64,000 nucleotides of DNA, taken from positions 5,394,001 through 5,458,000 of the forward strand of contig NC_063069.1 in assembly GCF_022605165.1 (NCBI RefSeq), read 5' to 3'. The position numbers were made by a program, and so were the translations under genes. This DNA is from Purpureocillium takamizusanense (Eukaryota > Ascomycota > Sordariomycetes > Hypocreales > Ophiocordycipitaceae). The notes beneath the pieces are model-generated. The model was given only the letters and a program-made list of their open reading frames with translations. It ran no database searches and was not told where the DNA came from. How positions within the stretch are numbered: the stretch's first letter is position 1; every line of letters starts with the position of its first letter. Of the stretch, positions 52,552 through 63,254 are shown piece after piece.

Positions 52552-54718
52552 ATGTCTCAAGCACGGGCATCGTCAGCCAGGGCGATGCCTTCGTCAACTG
52601 CCCAGCAGCCGCTCGACAATCAGCTGCCCTGGTCGGAGTATTCGGTTGCTCTCTCAAGTCGTCTTGGCCATCCGCCCAGTTCGGGTTCGGGTAACAACCT
52701 CCCCGATTTAGATGATACATATCGACCGAATCATTTACACCCCAACACCCCCAACGAGGTCAGCTCAATGAGGCGCTCAACAACACCCGCCAAGAACGGC
52801 CTGGAGGCAGATCAGCATCAACCAGTTGCAGAGGGCGCGTTTTCGCGCTTGGCCGAACACGCGCCGTGGGGAATGTTCATGGCGGGCGCTGACGGGCACA
52901 TCACTTACTGTAACAAGATGTGGCGGCAGATATCCAGACGACAGGCCGACAACATTGATGACACGGCGACAGGTTGGATGAACAATATCAGAGACGGAGA
53001 CAGACAAACACTAGAAGCTGCGTGGCGGAGGCTAGTCACCAACGGAGAAGCCCTTTCTGTCGACTTCCAGTTCCGCCACGACGATGAGGGAGCAAACCTG
53101 TCCGGCGATTCTTGGTTTCGCTTGACGGCTTCCTTCGAGAAGCAGGCTGAGGGTGTGCCGCCGTGTATCCTCGGTTATCTCACAGATATCACATCACAAA
53201 AATGCGCCGAAAATACACAGGCCGAACGACAAGCTCGGGCGACAGATCTGAGGTTCCAACAAAGCAGTTTCATCGACATCATCAGTCACGAAATGCGCAA
53301 CCCGCTGTCTGTAGTCCTCCAGTGCGCGGAACAAGTCGTCAACAGTTTTTCGTCGCTCGAGACGCAGCGAGACGATGACAGGACCAACGAACAACTACGA
53401 AGCTGTCTGGAGGCGGCCACGACCATAAACCTCTGCGCGAGTCACCAGAAGCGAGTACTCGACGACATAATTATCCTCGCCAAGCTCAATGCCAACCTTT
53501 TATCCATCACGCCTGTCGATGAGCACCCAATCAAGGTCGTTGAACAAACGCTTAGGATGCTTGAGCCGGACCTCACATCTTTGGGCATCGAAGTCAAGTT
53601 CAAATTGGACGAAAGCTTCGACAAATACGACATCTCAGAGATTAAAATGGATCCACCCCGACTCCAGCAGGTGCTCTCCAACTTGATGAATAAAGTGATG
53701 GAGTCGGCCCAAGGACAAGAAAAGCGTACCATCACGTTGACAATGAGCGCGTCCAAAGACATCAGCGACGTCGCCGACCAGGGTGTCTTCTACTTTGAGA
53801 GGTTCAGTAAAGAGAGAACAGGGGGCATACACATCAGCAAGGACGACTGGGGTACTGGAGAGGCGATCAATATCCATTGCTTGCTGCAGGATAGCGGACC
53901 GGGTCCTACGGAGGACCAGTTGCGAGCGCTTTTTGATACCTCACAGCCCAGGAACCGACGGTCGCACGGACTTCAGAGCGGCTCAAGTATCGGCCTCTTC
54001 ATCGCCAAGATTCTGACGGAGATGCAGGGCGGTCAAATCGGCGTTTCGAGGACGGAGACGGGCAGCAGCAATCTCTGCTTCTACATCCAGGGCCGCAAGA
54101 GCACGCGGCCACAGGGGAACAGGGAGCATGCCACAGCTGCCGCCGAGACCGGGCGCAGTACTGAGGCTTCGACCATCGCTCCCGCTCCAGGCCCGGAGGG
54201 AGAGGCACCCGCGAACCCCGCGCTTGACATTCTGATCGTTGAAGACAATGTCATCAGCCAGCGGGTTCTTCAAAAGCAGCTGCGCAACACCGGCCACAGG
54301 GCCCGCGTGGCCAACCACGGCCGTGAGGCCCTCGACGCGCTGCAGAAGTCGCGATATTGGGTTGGTCACGAGGATTGTGGTCTTGATGTTTCTGTCATCC
54401 TTATGGATCTCGAGATGCCGGTTATGGATGGAATCACCTGCACCAAGAGGATCCGAGAGTATGAGAGGGACGGCACCATTACAAAACACATCCCCATCAT
54501 CGGCATATCGGCCTACGCGCGGTCGGAGCAGATCAAAAACGCCAAGGCAGCGGGCATTGTAAGCATTCCCGGCCCACGAAACAGTGCGCATAAGCGGCAC
54601 CTACTGACGACTCTAGGATGATGTCCTGCCGAAACCGTTTCGCATACAGGAGTTGATGCCGAAGATGGACATGCTCATGGGTCGGCGCAGAAAGTTTTCA
54701 TTCAGTCCCAAAGTCTGA
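52552..54718 (+). CDS. Hybrid histidine kinase (PAS-HisKA-HATPase-REC)
   Basis: Two exons, 52552-54558 and 54617-54718, give 702 residues. The start at 52552 avoids an N-terminal extension that includes a hydrophobic, probably untranslated, stretch; an ATG at 52429 is the alternative. The order is: Ser/Pro-rich N-terminus; PAS-like domain (EGAFSRLAEHAPWGMFMAGADGHITYCN, then ILGYLTDIT); HisKA with the phospho-acceptor in IDIISHEMRNPLSV; HATPase with N-box NLMNKVMES, G1 DSGPGPTEDQLRALFD and G2 SSIGLFIAK, somewhat degenerate; then a receiver with DILIVEDN, the phospho-acceptor Asp in ILMDLEMPVMDG and LPKPF supplied by exon 2. No membrane segment, so it is cytosolic. Such kinases feed the Ypd1 phosphorelay controlling osmotic and oxidative stress and development. 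The substituted G1 (Pro after Gly) leaves activity open. Confidence 0.9.
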
Positions 54719-54961
54719 AGCAAGCTGCAGCATTGGCGCTGGCAACCACTCGAGCTGTCCGCAAAAGGCTACAACACGTTGTGTGTCATCAAATTGGGTC
54801 AGCTAATAAGCCAGCCCGACGGTATCATTATTTAGTCTAGTCTGAACGCGCAGCACAGACCCTAGGCCAAGCTCAGATGGCATCAGGTCTCAGGGAAGCG
54901 CAGACAACTACGCGGCGCAAGGAACTCTGCCCAGAGCTGAATGGCCTTTCAGCTATGCCGC
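54719..54961. other. Short intergenic, convergent 3' ends
   Basis: Between the histidine kinase stop and the M20 gene stop. No coding signal. Confidence 0.55.
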
Positions 54962-56325
54962 TCAAGGTCCATCTTGCCTGGCCATGTCCCGCCTCCACTG
55001 CGCCCGTACCTGGTCCAACAGCCCAGGGGTCGCACAGACCTCAATAGCCGTCCCGGCCATGGCCTTGGCGACCCTCATGGCCCTGTCGAAGGCTCCTCTG
55101 GTGCTCGAAGCCTTCTCAAAGTCCGGGCTATGCGGCTGTCCACCATCGACGCCCGGAGGAATGGCAAAGCTGACGTTCATGCTCGGCAGAGCATAGCTCA
55201 AATTGCCCTGGTCCGTACTGGCCTTGACCCAGGTGAACTGTCCCGGCAGCGGTAAAGGCGGCTCCGGCACGTCGGGCAATGCTTGCCAGTACTTGGCAAA
55301 AGCTCCTGCGAGCACGCTGTTGGGAACGTGGTCCAGGTAGCCCGGCACCACGTCGATGTCGACCTTGGCCCCGGTGGCCTCGGCGCCGGCCCTGAAGCAC
55401 GCCTCGACCTTGGCTTGCAGCTCGCGCAGTCTGGAAGCACTGGTGGCGCGCAGGACGGCCACGCCACCGGCACGCTCGTGGATGACATTGGGCTTGTTCC
55501 CGCCGTCTGTGATTTGCAAGCCTATGATGTCGTCTGGCCGCGTCTGCTGGCGCAGCATCGAGACGGCGTTGTACGCGACCACCATGGCGTCGAGTGCGTT
55601 GATGCCACGCCATGGGTTGCGAGCCGCATGGGCTGCGCGGCCGTGGTACACGACGTTGAGGTGGGTGAAGGCGGTTGTGCGAACCATGGGGCTGTTGTTG
55701 AGGATCCCGGGGTGAGAGATGATGGATACGTCCACGTCCCTGTAGGCACCGGCATTGAGACATTTGATCTTGCCTCCGCCACCTTCCTCGGCCGGCGTGC
55801 CGACGATGGTGACCTTTCCGCCGAGACGGTGCCGTCGCAGCATCTCGGCCGAAGCGAGACCTGCGGCGACTGAAGCCACGGCGATGAGATTGTGACCACA
55901 GGCGTGACCGAGTCCAGGGAGCGCATCTAGATAGCATTGGCCTGTAAGCATGTGCATAGAGCAATGTACAGAGCAATTAAATGCGAACAAAACACACCCA
56001 TTTCTGCATTGTATGACACGACCGGTCCGGGTCTGCCGCTGTCATACACGGCCAGCCATGCCGTTTCCATACCAAACGCCGATCGCGTAACACTCCAGCC
56101 TGCGTGTGAGTCCATGAAGCTGGTCAAGGCATCGTGGGCCTTGTACTCCTCGTAGCCCAGCTCCGGGTTGTAGTGGATGAATGTATTCAAGGGCCATAGT
56201 GAAGGCTCCAGACCGTGGATGAACTTGTCAATGTCCGACAGGTACTCGGGAGCGCTTTGGCGACCCGCAGCCTGCTCGGCTCCCGGTCTGGGGACGAGAA
56301 TGAAGCCGTCGTCTTCCTCCATCAT
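54962..56325 (-). CDS. M20 family metallo-amidohydrolase/peptidase (PM20D2-like)
   Basis: Two exons, 55998-56325 and 54962-55926, join as NAEMDALPGLGHACGHN to give 430 residues. Metal-binding signs of the M20 fold are clear: DALPGLGHACGHN (second ligand Asp and His), GTPAEEGGGGK (catalytic Glu pair), SIISHPG, and the lid/dimerisation domain after VYHGRAAHAARNPWRGINALDA. A late ligand region is MNVSFAIPPG with the C-terminal block ending near EVCATPGLL. Family members hydrolyse N-acyl amino acids, dipeptides or carbamoyl compounds; the PM20D2-type subgroup cleaves lysyl/ornithyl-acyl dipeptides. No signal peptide, so it is cytosolic. It starts 216 bp from the divergent CmcJ-like gene, so both may share a promoter. 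Confidence 0.9.
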
Positions 56326-56541
56326 CGAGGGCCTGGGAGACTGCGATGGGGGGGATATATTTCGTACGCCCCCTCACGATGATTCTAGGGGGGAAGGCGT
56401 GCCCTGAAAGAGAATCGTTTTAGGGCTGAGTCAGCTGTCGACCGCTAAAATCGGGCCCTGGAGACGGCTTCTAAAGCCCCTGAACCTGTCTCTCTTTCCC
56501 CCCCTGAATGAATCCATCGAGCCAACACCAGACCTCAAATC
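56326..56541. promoter_or_regulatory. Shared divergent promoter, M20 hydrolase / CmcJ-like gene
   Basis: Only 216 bp separate the two divergent start codons. Such short divergent spacers often give co-regulated pairs in fungi; this is inference. No factor site was identified. Confidence 0.5.
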
Positions 56542-57360
56542 ATGGCCGTCGACAAACACCACGTGGCGACCACGCTGAACTATTGGGACGACCCCGGTGA
56601 TGGCTCCAAACCCACGCCCATTTTCATCGGCAAGGGCAGAATCAGCAACAAGCGGCCTCACAAGGCTCACGACTTCGTCGTCTCGGACGTGAGCGGCGAC
56701 GAGGATCGCTACACGCTCGACGGCCAGGGGTTTCAGTACTGCCATCACAAAAGCCGCGAGGAGCTGTTCACGGATGAGGGGCAGATACGGGCCATCTACT
56801 ACCCCGAGTGCGAGCAGCTCATCAAGGTCATGACGGGGGCACGTCGCGTTCACATCTTCAATCACAAAGTGCGTCGGGGGCCAACGCAATGGCACCACCT
56901 CGGTCTGCACAACCTGGCCAACCGCGGACCAGTCACCAGGACGCACGTCGACCAGTCGTACGAGGGTGCCGAGCGACGGCTGCGTTGGGAGCTTCCCGAT
57001 GAAGCAGAGGATGTGATGAAGAAGCGGTACCAAATCATCAACGTGTGGCGGCCGATCCGACCCATCCTCAAGGACCCCATTGCCGTGGCCGACTCGAGCT
57101 CCGTGCCCGACGCGGACCTGGTGGGCGCTGAGATGACAGAAGACGGCTTCGTGGGCGAGTCGTGGGTCGTCCGCCACAATGCAGGGCATCGGTGGCACTA
57201 CAAGCACGGCATGACGCCCGAGGACGTGCTTCTTATCAAGTGTTTCGACTCGGACGAGACCGTGGCCCGCCGGGCGCTGCACTCGGCGTTTGAGGACACC
57301 GCATACAGAGACTGCGAGTCTCGACAGAGCATCGAGGTGCGATGTCTGGTCTGCTACTAA
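56542..57360 (+). CDS. CmcJ/AsaB-like hydroxylase/desaturase family protein
   Basis: Single exon of 272 residues. It has the layout of the family that includes the cephamycin 7-alpha-methoxylase component CmcJ, the Fusarium gibberellin C-20/GA4 desaturase relatives and AsaB of aspergillic acid biosynthesis. Blocks are ATTLNYWDDPGDGSKPTPIF (N-terminus), VSGDEDRYTLDGQGFQYCHHKS, IRAIYYPECEQLIKVMTGARRVHIFNHKVRR, PVTRTHVDQSYEGAERRL, YQIINVWRPIRPILKDPIAVADSSSVP, HNAGHRWHYKHGMTPEDVLLIKCFDS and RALHSAFEDTAYRD. The conserved His-x-Asp in THVDQS and the later HRWHYKHGM are candidate metal-binding residues. The reaction is presumably oxidation of a small metabolite. It is divergent from the M20 gene and followed on the same strand by a 2OG oxygenase, which fits a small metabolic group. 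Confidence 0.88.
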   Translation: MAVDKHHVATTLNYWDDPGDGSKPTPIFIGKGRISNKRPHKAHDFVVSDVSGDEDRYTLDGQGFQYCHHKSREELFTDEGQIRAIYYPECEQLIKVMTGARRVHIFNHKVRRGPTQWHHLGLHNLANRGPVTRTHVDQSYEGAERRLRWELPDEAEDVMKKRYQIINVWRPIRPILKDPIAVADSSSVPDADLVGAEMTEDGFVGESWVVRHNAGHRWHYKHGMTPEDVLLIKCFDSDETVARRALHSAFEDTAYRDCESRQSIEVRCLVCY

Positions 57361-57918
57361 CAAACTACTAAAAACGAACGTGGTAGGTAGCCCGGCCAGC
57401 CGCCAAGGGGAACCGTGTCCGTACGGGAGGGGCGCGGGCACCACAACTGAACTCTACCGGATACGGGGACGCTAACGGGGATCCATCGGCATACACTGCC
57501 ACTCCGAGCCCTGTCCAGATTGGGGATGTACATGTACGTGCGGGTGGGCAATATCGATTTGACAAAGAAAACGCTAGCAAGCATCCAGTACCAGTGCATG
57601 CGTGGTGTTGTTGATGACTTGATGAGACGAAGGAAGAGGGGGGGAAGCTCGATCAAGTGGGGGTTTGCTGCAGTGCCTGTGCTTGCATGCAAGCCCCTCA
57701 TCACCGTTCAGCTTGGCGCGCGTTAGGGAGTACGAGCGATCCTACGCTGGTGTTTATATATTGCTCAACATTCGTAATCCGTGGAACCCGAGTCCTGGTC
57801 CATCTCTTCGTTGAGCCTTCTACCGGCAGCCCCCAGATCTTCAGTCTTGGCCGTAATACCCAGCACGCGTTGAACAACACACTTGTTGATTCCCAGCAAA
57901 ACATCACCATCATCCATC
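57361..57918. other. Intergenic, promoter of 2OG oxygenase
   Basis: No coding signal. A TATA-type element (TTTATATA) lies near 57753, about 165 bp before the start codon. Confidence 0.5.
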
Positions 57919-59196
57919 ATGGCCCCCGTCCTCGACCCTCCGCAGACCATCGACTGGATGGGCAAGAAGGTGCCTGTCTGGTCCATGCAGACCATCAACT
58001 ATGGCCTGCTGCTTTCCCAGGATCCCTCTGAGATCGACAAGGTGGTCAATGCCTGTCTGGAGGAGGGGTACTTTTACCTCGACCTCCAGGGCATCGACGG
58101 CCGCCGCATGTTGGCCGACCAGCAGGAGACGCTCAAGCTGATGAAGCGCTTCTTCGACGCACCGCTGGAGGCCAAGAATGAGTTTGGCCTGATTTCCTCC
58201 CATCTCGGGTGCGTTGCCCACTTTGATCGCGAACCTTTATAAGACTGCCCTTTTTGACACCCCTCCTCTTATATAGCTACGAGCCGGTGGGCAGCCGCAC
58301 CGGCGTCGCAGCCGGCACCAAGGACGGATACGAGATGCTCAAGGTCTCGCGGGACGAGATCCAGCGCGACAGCCCCAAGATCCCGACCACGGTCAAGAAC
58401 AGCGGCGACCTGCAGATCCTCGAGAATGCCATTGGCAGCTGCAACACCGTCACCAAGGTGATCCTGTCGGCCCTGTCCACGGGCCTGCACCTGACGGGCG
58501 CCGGCCGCTTCGAGAACTCGCACCGCAACGAGCGCCCGTCGACGACGACTGTTTGTCTCTCCTTTCCTTTCCCTTTCCCTTTTCCCTTTCTCCCCCCCTC
58601 GCGTGACACCTTCCTTGCCGGCCAGGGGCTAACACATTGGCCTCACCTCCTCGCCACAACCACTACAACAGCTGTCCATGATGCACTACCTCCCCTCGGA
58701 GCTGGCGGGCGAGAACCGCATCGGCCACCAGAAGCACACCGACATCAGCACGCTTACCCTCCTCTTCAGCGAGCAGTGGGGCCTCCAGATCCGCCCCCCG
58801 GGCACCTGCGGCGCGCGCGAGATGGGGTTCGTCGCGCCCAAGCCCGGCTGCGCCTTCGTGCACGTGGGCGACTCGCTGCGCTTCGCCAGCGGCATGAAGT
58901 TCCAGAGCTGCATCCACCGCGTCGTCCCCTTTGACCCGACCGAGCACCGCTACTCCATCGCCTACTTCCTCCGCGCCGAGGACGACACCATGTTCATCGA
59001 CTCCGAGGGCCGCGCCATCACCGCCGGCCAGTGGCACGACCAGAAGTTCAAGGCCTTTACCGACCCGGAGCTCTGGCAGGCCATGGCCCCCAAGTCCATG
59101 ATCTTGGGCGGCATGAAGGAGGATGGCGAGGACAAGCCCATTGACCTGCCTGCCCCCGCCAAGGTTCCGGCGGCGGCGGTGCCGACCAAGGCATGA
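57919..59196 (+). CDS. 2-oxoglutarate-Fe(II) dioxygenase (IPNS/gibberellin-oxidase type)
   Basis: Three exons, 57919-58208, 58277-58550 and 58672-59196, encode 362 residues. The non-haem dioxygenase N-terminal domain (MGKKVPVWSMQTINYGLLLSQDP, LEEGYFYLDLQGIDG) precedes the jelly-roll core. The iron triad is visible: His210 and Asp212 in HQKHTDISTLTLLF, and His270 in FQSCIHRVVP, with the 2OG-binding Arg281 and Ser283 in HRYSIAYF. It has the architecture of fungal isopenicillin N synthase-like and gibberellin-oxidase-like enzymes, which act in specialised metabolism, so a hydroxylation or desaturation of a small molecule is likely but the substrate is unknown. The second intron contains CCTTT repeats. 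The C-terminus is Pro/Ala-rich. It lies on the same strand as, and 558 bp downstream of, the CmcJ-like gene. Confidence 0.9.
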
Positions 59197-59751
59197 TGAA
59201 AAACAAAGAGACCGGCGTCGCTCTCTACGTATCGTAGCTCATGAATCAAGGAAATACAGTCACTGTCCTCGTGTGCAAAAATTGAAGTGTTGGTGGCGGC
59301 GGCTCCGCAATCAGCTAGCTGCAAAGGGACGATGCATGGCTTACACTCGGCGTCGATATGTACCAAGAAACGTAGGCTACCCTGCAGTAGGGGAAGTTGC
59401 AGCATTGTTATGGGCAGTGTCTCGAACGACTCAATGACTCTTGCGCGGCTGCTCTTGAACGATCATGATAATGTCACTTCTTACGGAGACCTTCTGGCTA
59501 TTTTAGTTCAACCCAATCGTTGCATTGGTTCTTGGCCCGCAGGCGGACGCGCCCATTTCAGTGTTTGCAAATAGAACGACAACTCGATGAGATCACCTCT
59601 GTTCAACAACGCATCATGCACGGCAAGGAGTAAAACCATTTCCCTGGGGTCAAATATGTTCATAGGGGGTGATGCGCAAACAAGCGATGCATGCTGCTCA
59701 TCAAAAGCCCCCGACCCATGTATCACTACATGTAGCTAGATCCCCCCTCTC
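59197..59751. other. Intergenic, convergent 3' flanks
   Basis: No coding signal between the 2OG oxygenase and GH84 stop codons. Confidence 0.5.
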
Positions 59752-61707
59752 TCACTGCTTATAAATCGTCGTAGCGTTGGCAAGGAACGTGTCAAACGCG
59801 CCGTCGCCAGTGACTGGCGTAATGGCGTTGGGGATGACCTTGCCATTATCGTCGAGACCGCTGACCGTCTTGGCCTTGGTCTTGTTGACCCATTCCTGAG
59901 CCGTGTTGAACTCCTTGGTCGCCTTGGTCTTGTCACCGTCATCGAGAGCATCGAGCATGGCCACCAGGTGCTGGCACGCAGTCGCCCACTGCATCGCGAG
60001 CGTCGACCAGGGCGCCGTGTCCGCAGCGAAGCCCTTCATCGCGAGGCGGGGCAGAACGTCAGGGAGAGTGGTGATGAACGCGAGGCGATTGCGCAGCGCC
60101 TTCGTGCCACCCTTGTTGTCGGAGGCTGAGCCCTTTCGAGCGGCCCAGAAGGCGGCAATGTCCTTGTTCAACTGAGGAGCGTTGACGGTCGGTGTGCGGT
60201 AGGGCCAGTTCTGGTTGAGGTCGACAAACGCGACGAGGGCGTCATGGACGTGGCCCTCGCCGCCCGCAAGCTCCAGCAAGGCCGCGGCCGCGGACTTGTC
60301 GGCGTCGTACGCAGGGCCGTTCCACGTGTAGTCGCCGTAGTTGGCGAGCGCAATCATGGACGCATACGCCTGCACCATCGGGTTCGAGGTGAAGCCGAGC
60401 AGGTGCTTGTAGAGCTCGGGGTCACGGCCGGTGAGCGGGTTGAGGAAGAGGCGGTTGGTCTTGCCGTCGTTGACGGGGAAGTTGTCCCAAAAGTACAGCT
60501 TGTCGGTGACGTAGGTCGAATCGGCCCGCACGACGCTTTCCACGGTGACGTTGGGGGAGAAGACGCCCTCGCCGGTCCATTGGATGCTAATATTCTTGTT
60601 CAGCTGCGTCCCGAACTCTTCCTTGTAGGGGTCCGGCTGGCTTCCTGCGTAGTTGGTCGGCACGGTCTGCAGGTTCTTGAGGCCGTTGGCCTCGAGGTAC
60701 TCGGTCTGCACGCGGTTCAGGTAATAGGCCTGGGCATCGGCTATCCAGTGCCAGTCGCCGTTGTCCTGCCACTTGGCCTTGTCTGAGTCGCAGTGGAACT
60801 TGAGCGGGATGTCGTCGAGCGCAATGTAGAAGCTGTTTACGCCCAGTCCGCGGACCTGATCAAACTTGGTAACGGTGGTCTTGAAGTCGTCGTCGGACGA
60901 GTAGCAGAGGTCCAGTCCCGGCGACAGAGCAAAGGTAAAGTCGACGTGGTTCGCCTCCGCCGTGGTGATGAGCTCCTTGAGCTGGGCCAAGTCATCGGCG
61001 CCGTACGGCTTACGCCAGTCATCGCGAAGGAACGAGTCGCTCTTGGGCGTGTATATGTATGTATTCATCTTGTGCTTTCCGTAAAAGACGTACTGGTCGA
61101 GACGCGCCTGATGAGACCACGGGACGCCGTAGAAGCCCTCGATGGAGCCGCGGATGGCCATGAGCGGCCAGTCGCGGACCTTGACGCCTGGGACACCATG
61201 GCGGCCCTCGACAAGCTGACGGAGCGTCTGGGACGCGTAGAAGGTGCCGCGGGTGTCAACGCCATTGAGTACGACGGTGGGCTGATGCTCATATTTGCCA
61301 GTGGCAAGGACGTAGCCGTCGGCGTCCAGCCCATCGGCGGATTTGCCCGTGAGGCTCTTCGCAGCGGCGGCAGCCACATCGTTGTCCGTCTCAGTGCCGA
61401 CCAAGATCTGGGTGCCGTGGTTGGTGGCGTGGGCCGAGACCGTTGGCCGGCCGCCGGCAGCCTTGACGACGGCCTTGATTGTGTCAATGGTGGCGGCGTC
61501 GGTGGCGTTGCCTGTCACGATGGTGACGGCCCCGTTGAGCGAGATGCCGCAGCCGGTGGCAGTGATTTGCTGGGGAGGCGGCCACAGCTGGGGGAGCTTG
61601 CGGCCCGTTTGCTGCTGCTGCCCCTTGTCGTCGCGGACATGGACAGGGTTGGCCTGCACATCGGCAAGCAGTGCCAGGAGGCATGCCACGCTCTTGAGAT
61701 GAACCAT
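59752..61707 (-). CDS. Secreted GH84 beta-N-acetylglucosaminidase (NagJ/O-GlcNAcase-like)
   Basis: Single exon of 651 residues from the ATG at 61707 (MVHLKSVACLLALLADVQANP, a signal peptide). An N-terminal GH20b-like domain (LPQLWPPPQQITATG, GTQILVGTETD, GYVLATG, TVVLNGVDTRGTFYASQTLRQL) is followed by the GH84 barrel: IRGSIEGFYGVPWSH, ALSPGLDLCYSSDDD, and the catalytic aspartate pair in FYIALDDIPLKF. FGTQLNKNISIQWTGEGVFSP and LYFWDNFPVNDG form the rest of the active site. The C-terminal helical part resembles bacterial secreted GH84 enzymes such as Clostridium perfringens NagJ. Retaining hydrolysis of terminal N-acetylglucosamine by substrate-assisted catalysis is expected. Secretion points to external glycans rather than intracellular O-GlcNAc. 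A TATA-type element lies about 70 bp upstream. Confidence 0.93.
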   Translation of the reverse strand: MVHLKSVACLLALLADVQANPVHVRDDKGQQQQTGRKLPQLWPPPQQITATGCGISLNGAVTIVTGNATDAATIDTIKAVVKAAGGRPTVSAHATNHGTQILVGTETDNDVAAAAAKSLTGKSADGLDADGYVLATGKYEHQPTVVLNGVDTRGTFYASQTLRQLVEGRHGVPGVKVRDWPLMAIRGSIEGFYGVPWSHQARLDQYVFYGKHKMNTYIYTPKSDSFLRDDWRKPYGADDLAQLKELITTAEANHVDFTFALSPGLDLCYSSDDDFKTTVTKFDQVRGLGVNSFYIALDDIPLKFHCDSDKAKWQDNGDWHWIADAQAYYLNRVQTEYLEANGLKNLQTVPTNYAGSQPDPYKEEFGTQLNKNISIQWTGEGVFSPNVTVESVVRADSTYVTDKLYFWDNFPVNDGKTNRLFLNPLTGRDPELYKHLLGFTSNPMVQAYASMIALANYGDYTWNGPAYDADKSAAAALLELAGGEGHVHDALVAFVDLNQNWPYRTPTVNAPQLNKDIAAFWAARKGSASDNKGGTKALRNRLAFITTLPDVLPRLAMKGFAADTAPWSTLAMQWATACQHLVAMLDALDDGDKTKATKEFNTAQEWVNKTKAKTVSGLDDNGKVIPNAITPVTGDGAFDTFLANATTIYKQ

Positions 61708-63254
61708 GGTTGACGCTGAAGCCGCCGTGAGGATTGCCAATGCAACAACTCCAGCAAGGGGAAACGGTTTATACTTTATATATGCATCTGCGTGACCCCA
61801 TTATAAATATCCGCCGGGACGAAGATCACGGTGTCTGGACATACATTGACAACAGTACCTCATGATCGGCCAAGATTATTCCCGTCGTGTCGTAGAGATC
61901 CAGAGCAGGTGGATACTGACGGGGAACAACGGACGCAGGGAGTGCGGGGAACTGGGCCGAGTGGATATTCTTTGAAGATAACTAGCACCAGACCCCAGTT
62001 GAGTGAACCGCTGGGGGTGCGGGGGTCATCTGGAGCTTCTGCCGGAGAACGAGGCCTGCAAGCGTCACGGACACTGCGTACGGATAGACTCCAGAGAAGC
62101 TTCATTTACATACATATAACTCGTAGCGTCTGCATCGTCCTCGATCATCTTGTCATCTCATGTTTAGACCTTCAAGAGACTCAGTAGAAGTGTCTCTAGA
62201 CAGGATCAAATGCATTTACACGGCTCTCAGTCGTTCTCAAATCGTTCACGTCCCCTGTCCCGCCTACCGTTACAACGTTACAAGGGTCAAGCTCTCTAGC
62301 TGCCCCTACCTCTGCAACGTTCCCGGCCTGACGAACCTCCAACTGAGGGGAAAGCGAGGGGCGCTGAAGTGGGCGGACTCTATCTTGCGCTGACGTCAAA
62401 GCGTTGCCGCGGACCGCCCTGAGCCTGACATCTCAGCACTCGTGTTCTCATCGCAACAAGATTCGCCCATGTAGCCGACATCGGTTCCAGCGATTACGCG
62501 CAGTCACTCGAGTTCCACTTGGGCTGGTTAAATCATCGTCAGCGCCTTTATTCCATGCCAGCATTGAACCGAAGAACGAACGATGTTACAATGGCACGAT
62601 GGAGTCCGTATTGGCGTCGCTACCGCAAAGCCCTGTCGAATACGTCGTCCGCGTCGGCCAGGTCGTGACAGCCGACAGCCACGTCGCGCCTCTTGCATAG
62701 GTGGCTGCGGTGATTACGCTGGAAACTGCGTGCCCATGAGTTTGAACCTTGCCGACAAGTTGGGAATCACAATTGAGAAGTTGGGCATGGGTTGATGCCG
62801 TCCATCCTCAAGGTGCGGGGGGACCGTCTTACAGCTCCGGCGTTCTCTTCGCAACCATCACCCACCTTCAAGCCCCCCTTACCTCCCCAACATGAACAAG
62901 CCACCCCCAGAGCTCCTGCGCCGTCTTGGCCAGACTCCACCACCATTGATCGATGTCCTGGGCGCGGCAGGGACAACGACGATGGCCTCATTTGCTCTCG
63001 GTGCCGAGGCTACTGCTTGTCCCACTGGATTGCGGCGTGTCGTGGCTCGTGTTGCGCGACAGGCTCGATCCCCGTTTCGGCAATGCCCGCGCTTATAGTG
63101 GATTGTCGAAACCGCATTGCCGGGGGCCAAACATATTGCTTCTTTAAAAGATGGCGCTGCCGTGATTCGATCAACCTGCGCACACCGGCAATTTCTCCTC
63201 ATTCATGTTGGGTTCCTCAGCGTTCCTGTTGACGCGTGGGCCATCTTCAACACT
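61708..63254. other. Intergenic between divergent GH84 and P450 genes
   Basis: About 1.5 kb without a supported gene. It should contain both promoters. Open frames on either strand are short and domain-free. Confidence 0.5.
61775..61782 (-). promoter_or_regulatory. TATA-type element of GH84 gene
   Basis: TATATAAA on the minus strand, about 70 bp before the GH84 start codon. Position fits a core promoter element. Inference. Confidence 0.45.

Noticed and set aside
56431..57444. 337-codon open frame on the minus strand
   Set aside because: Antisense to the CmcJ-like gene, which has all its family blocks.
60793..61713. 306-codon open frame on the plus strand
   Set aside because: Shadow of the GH84 gene on the opposite strand; no domain.
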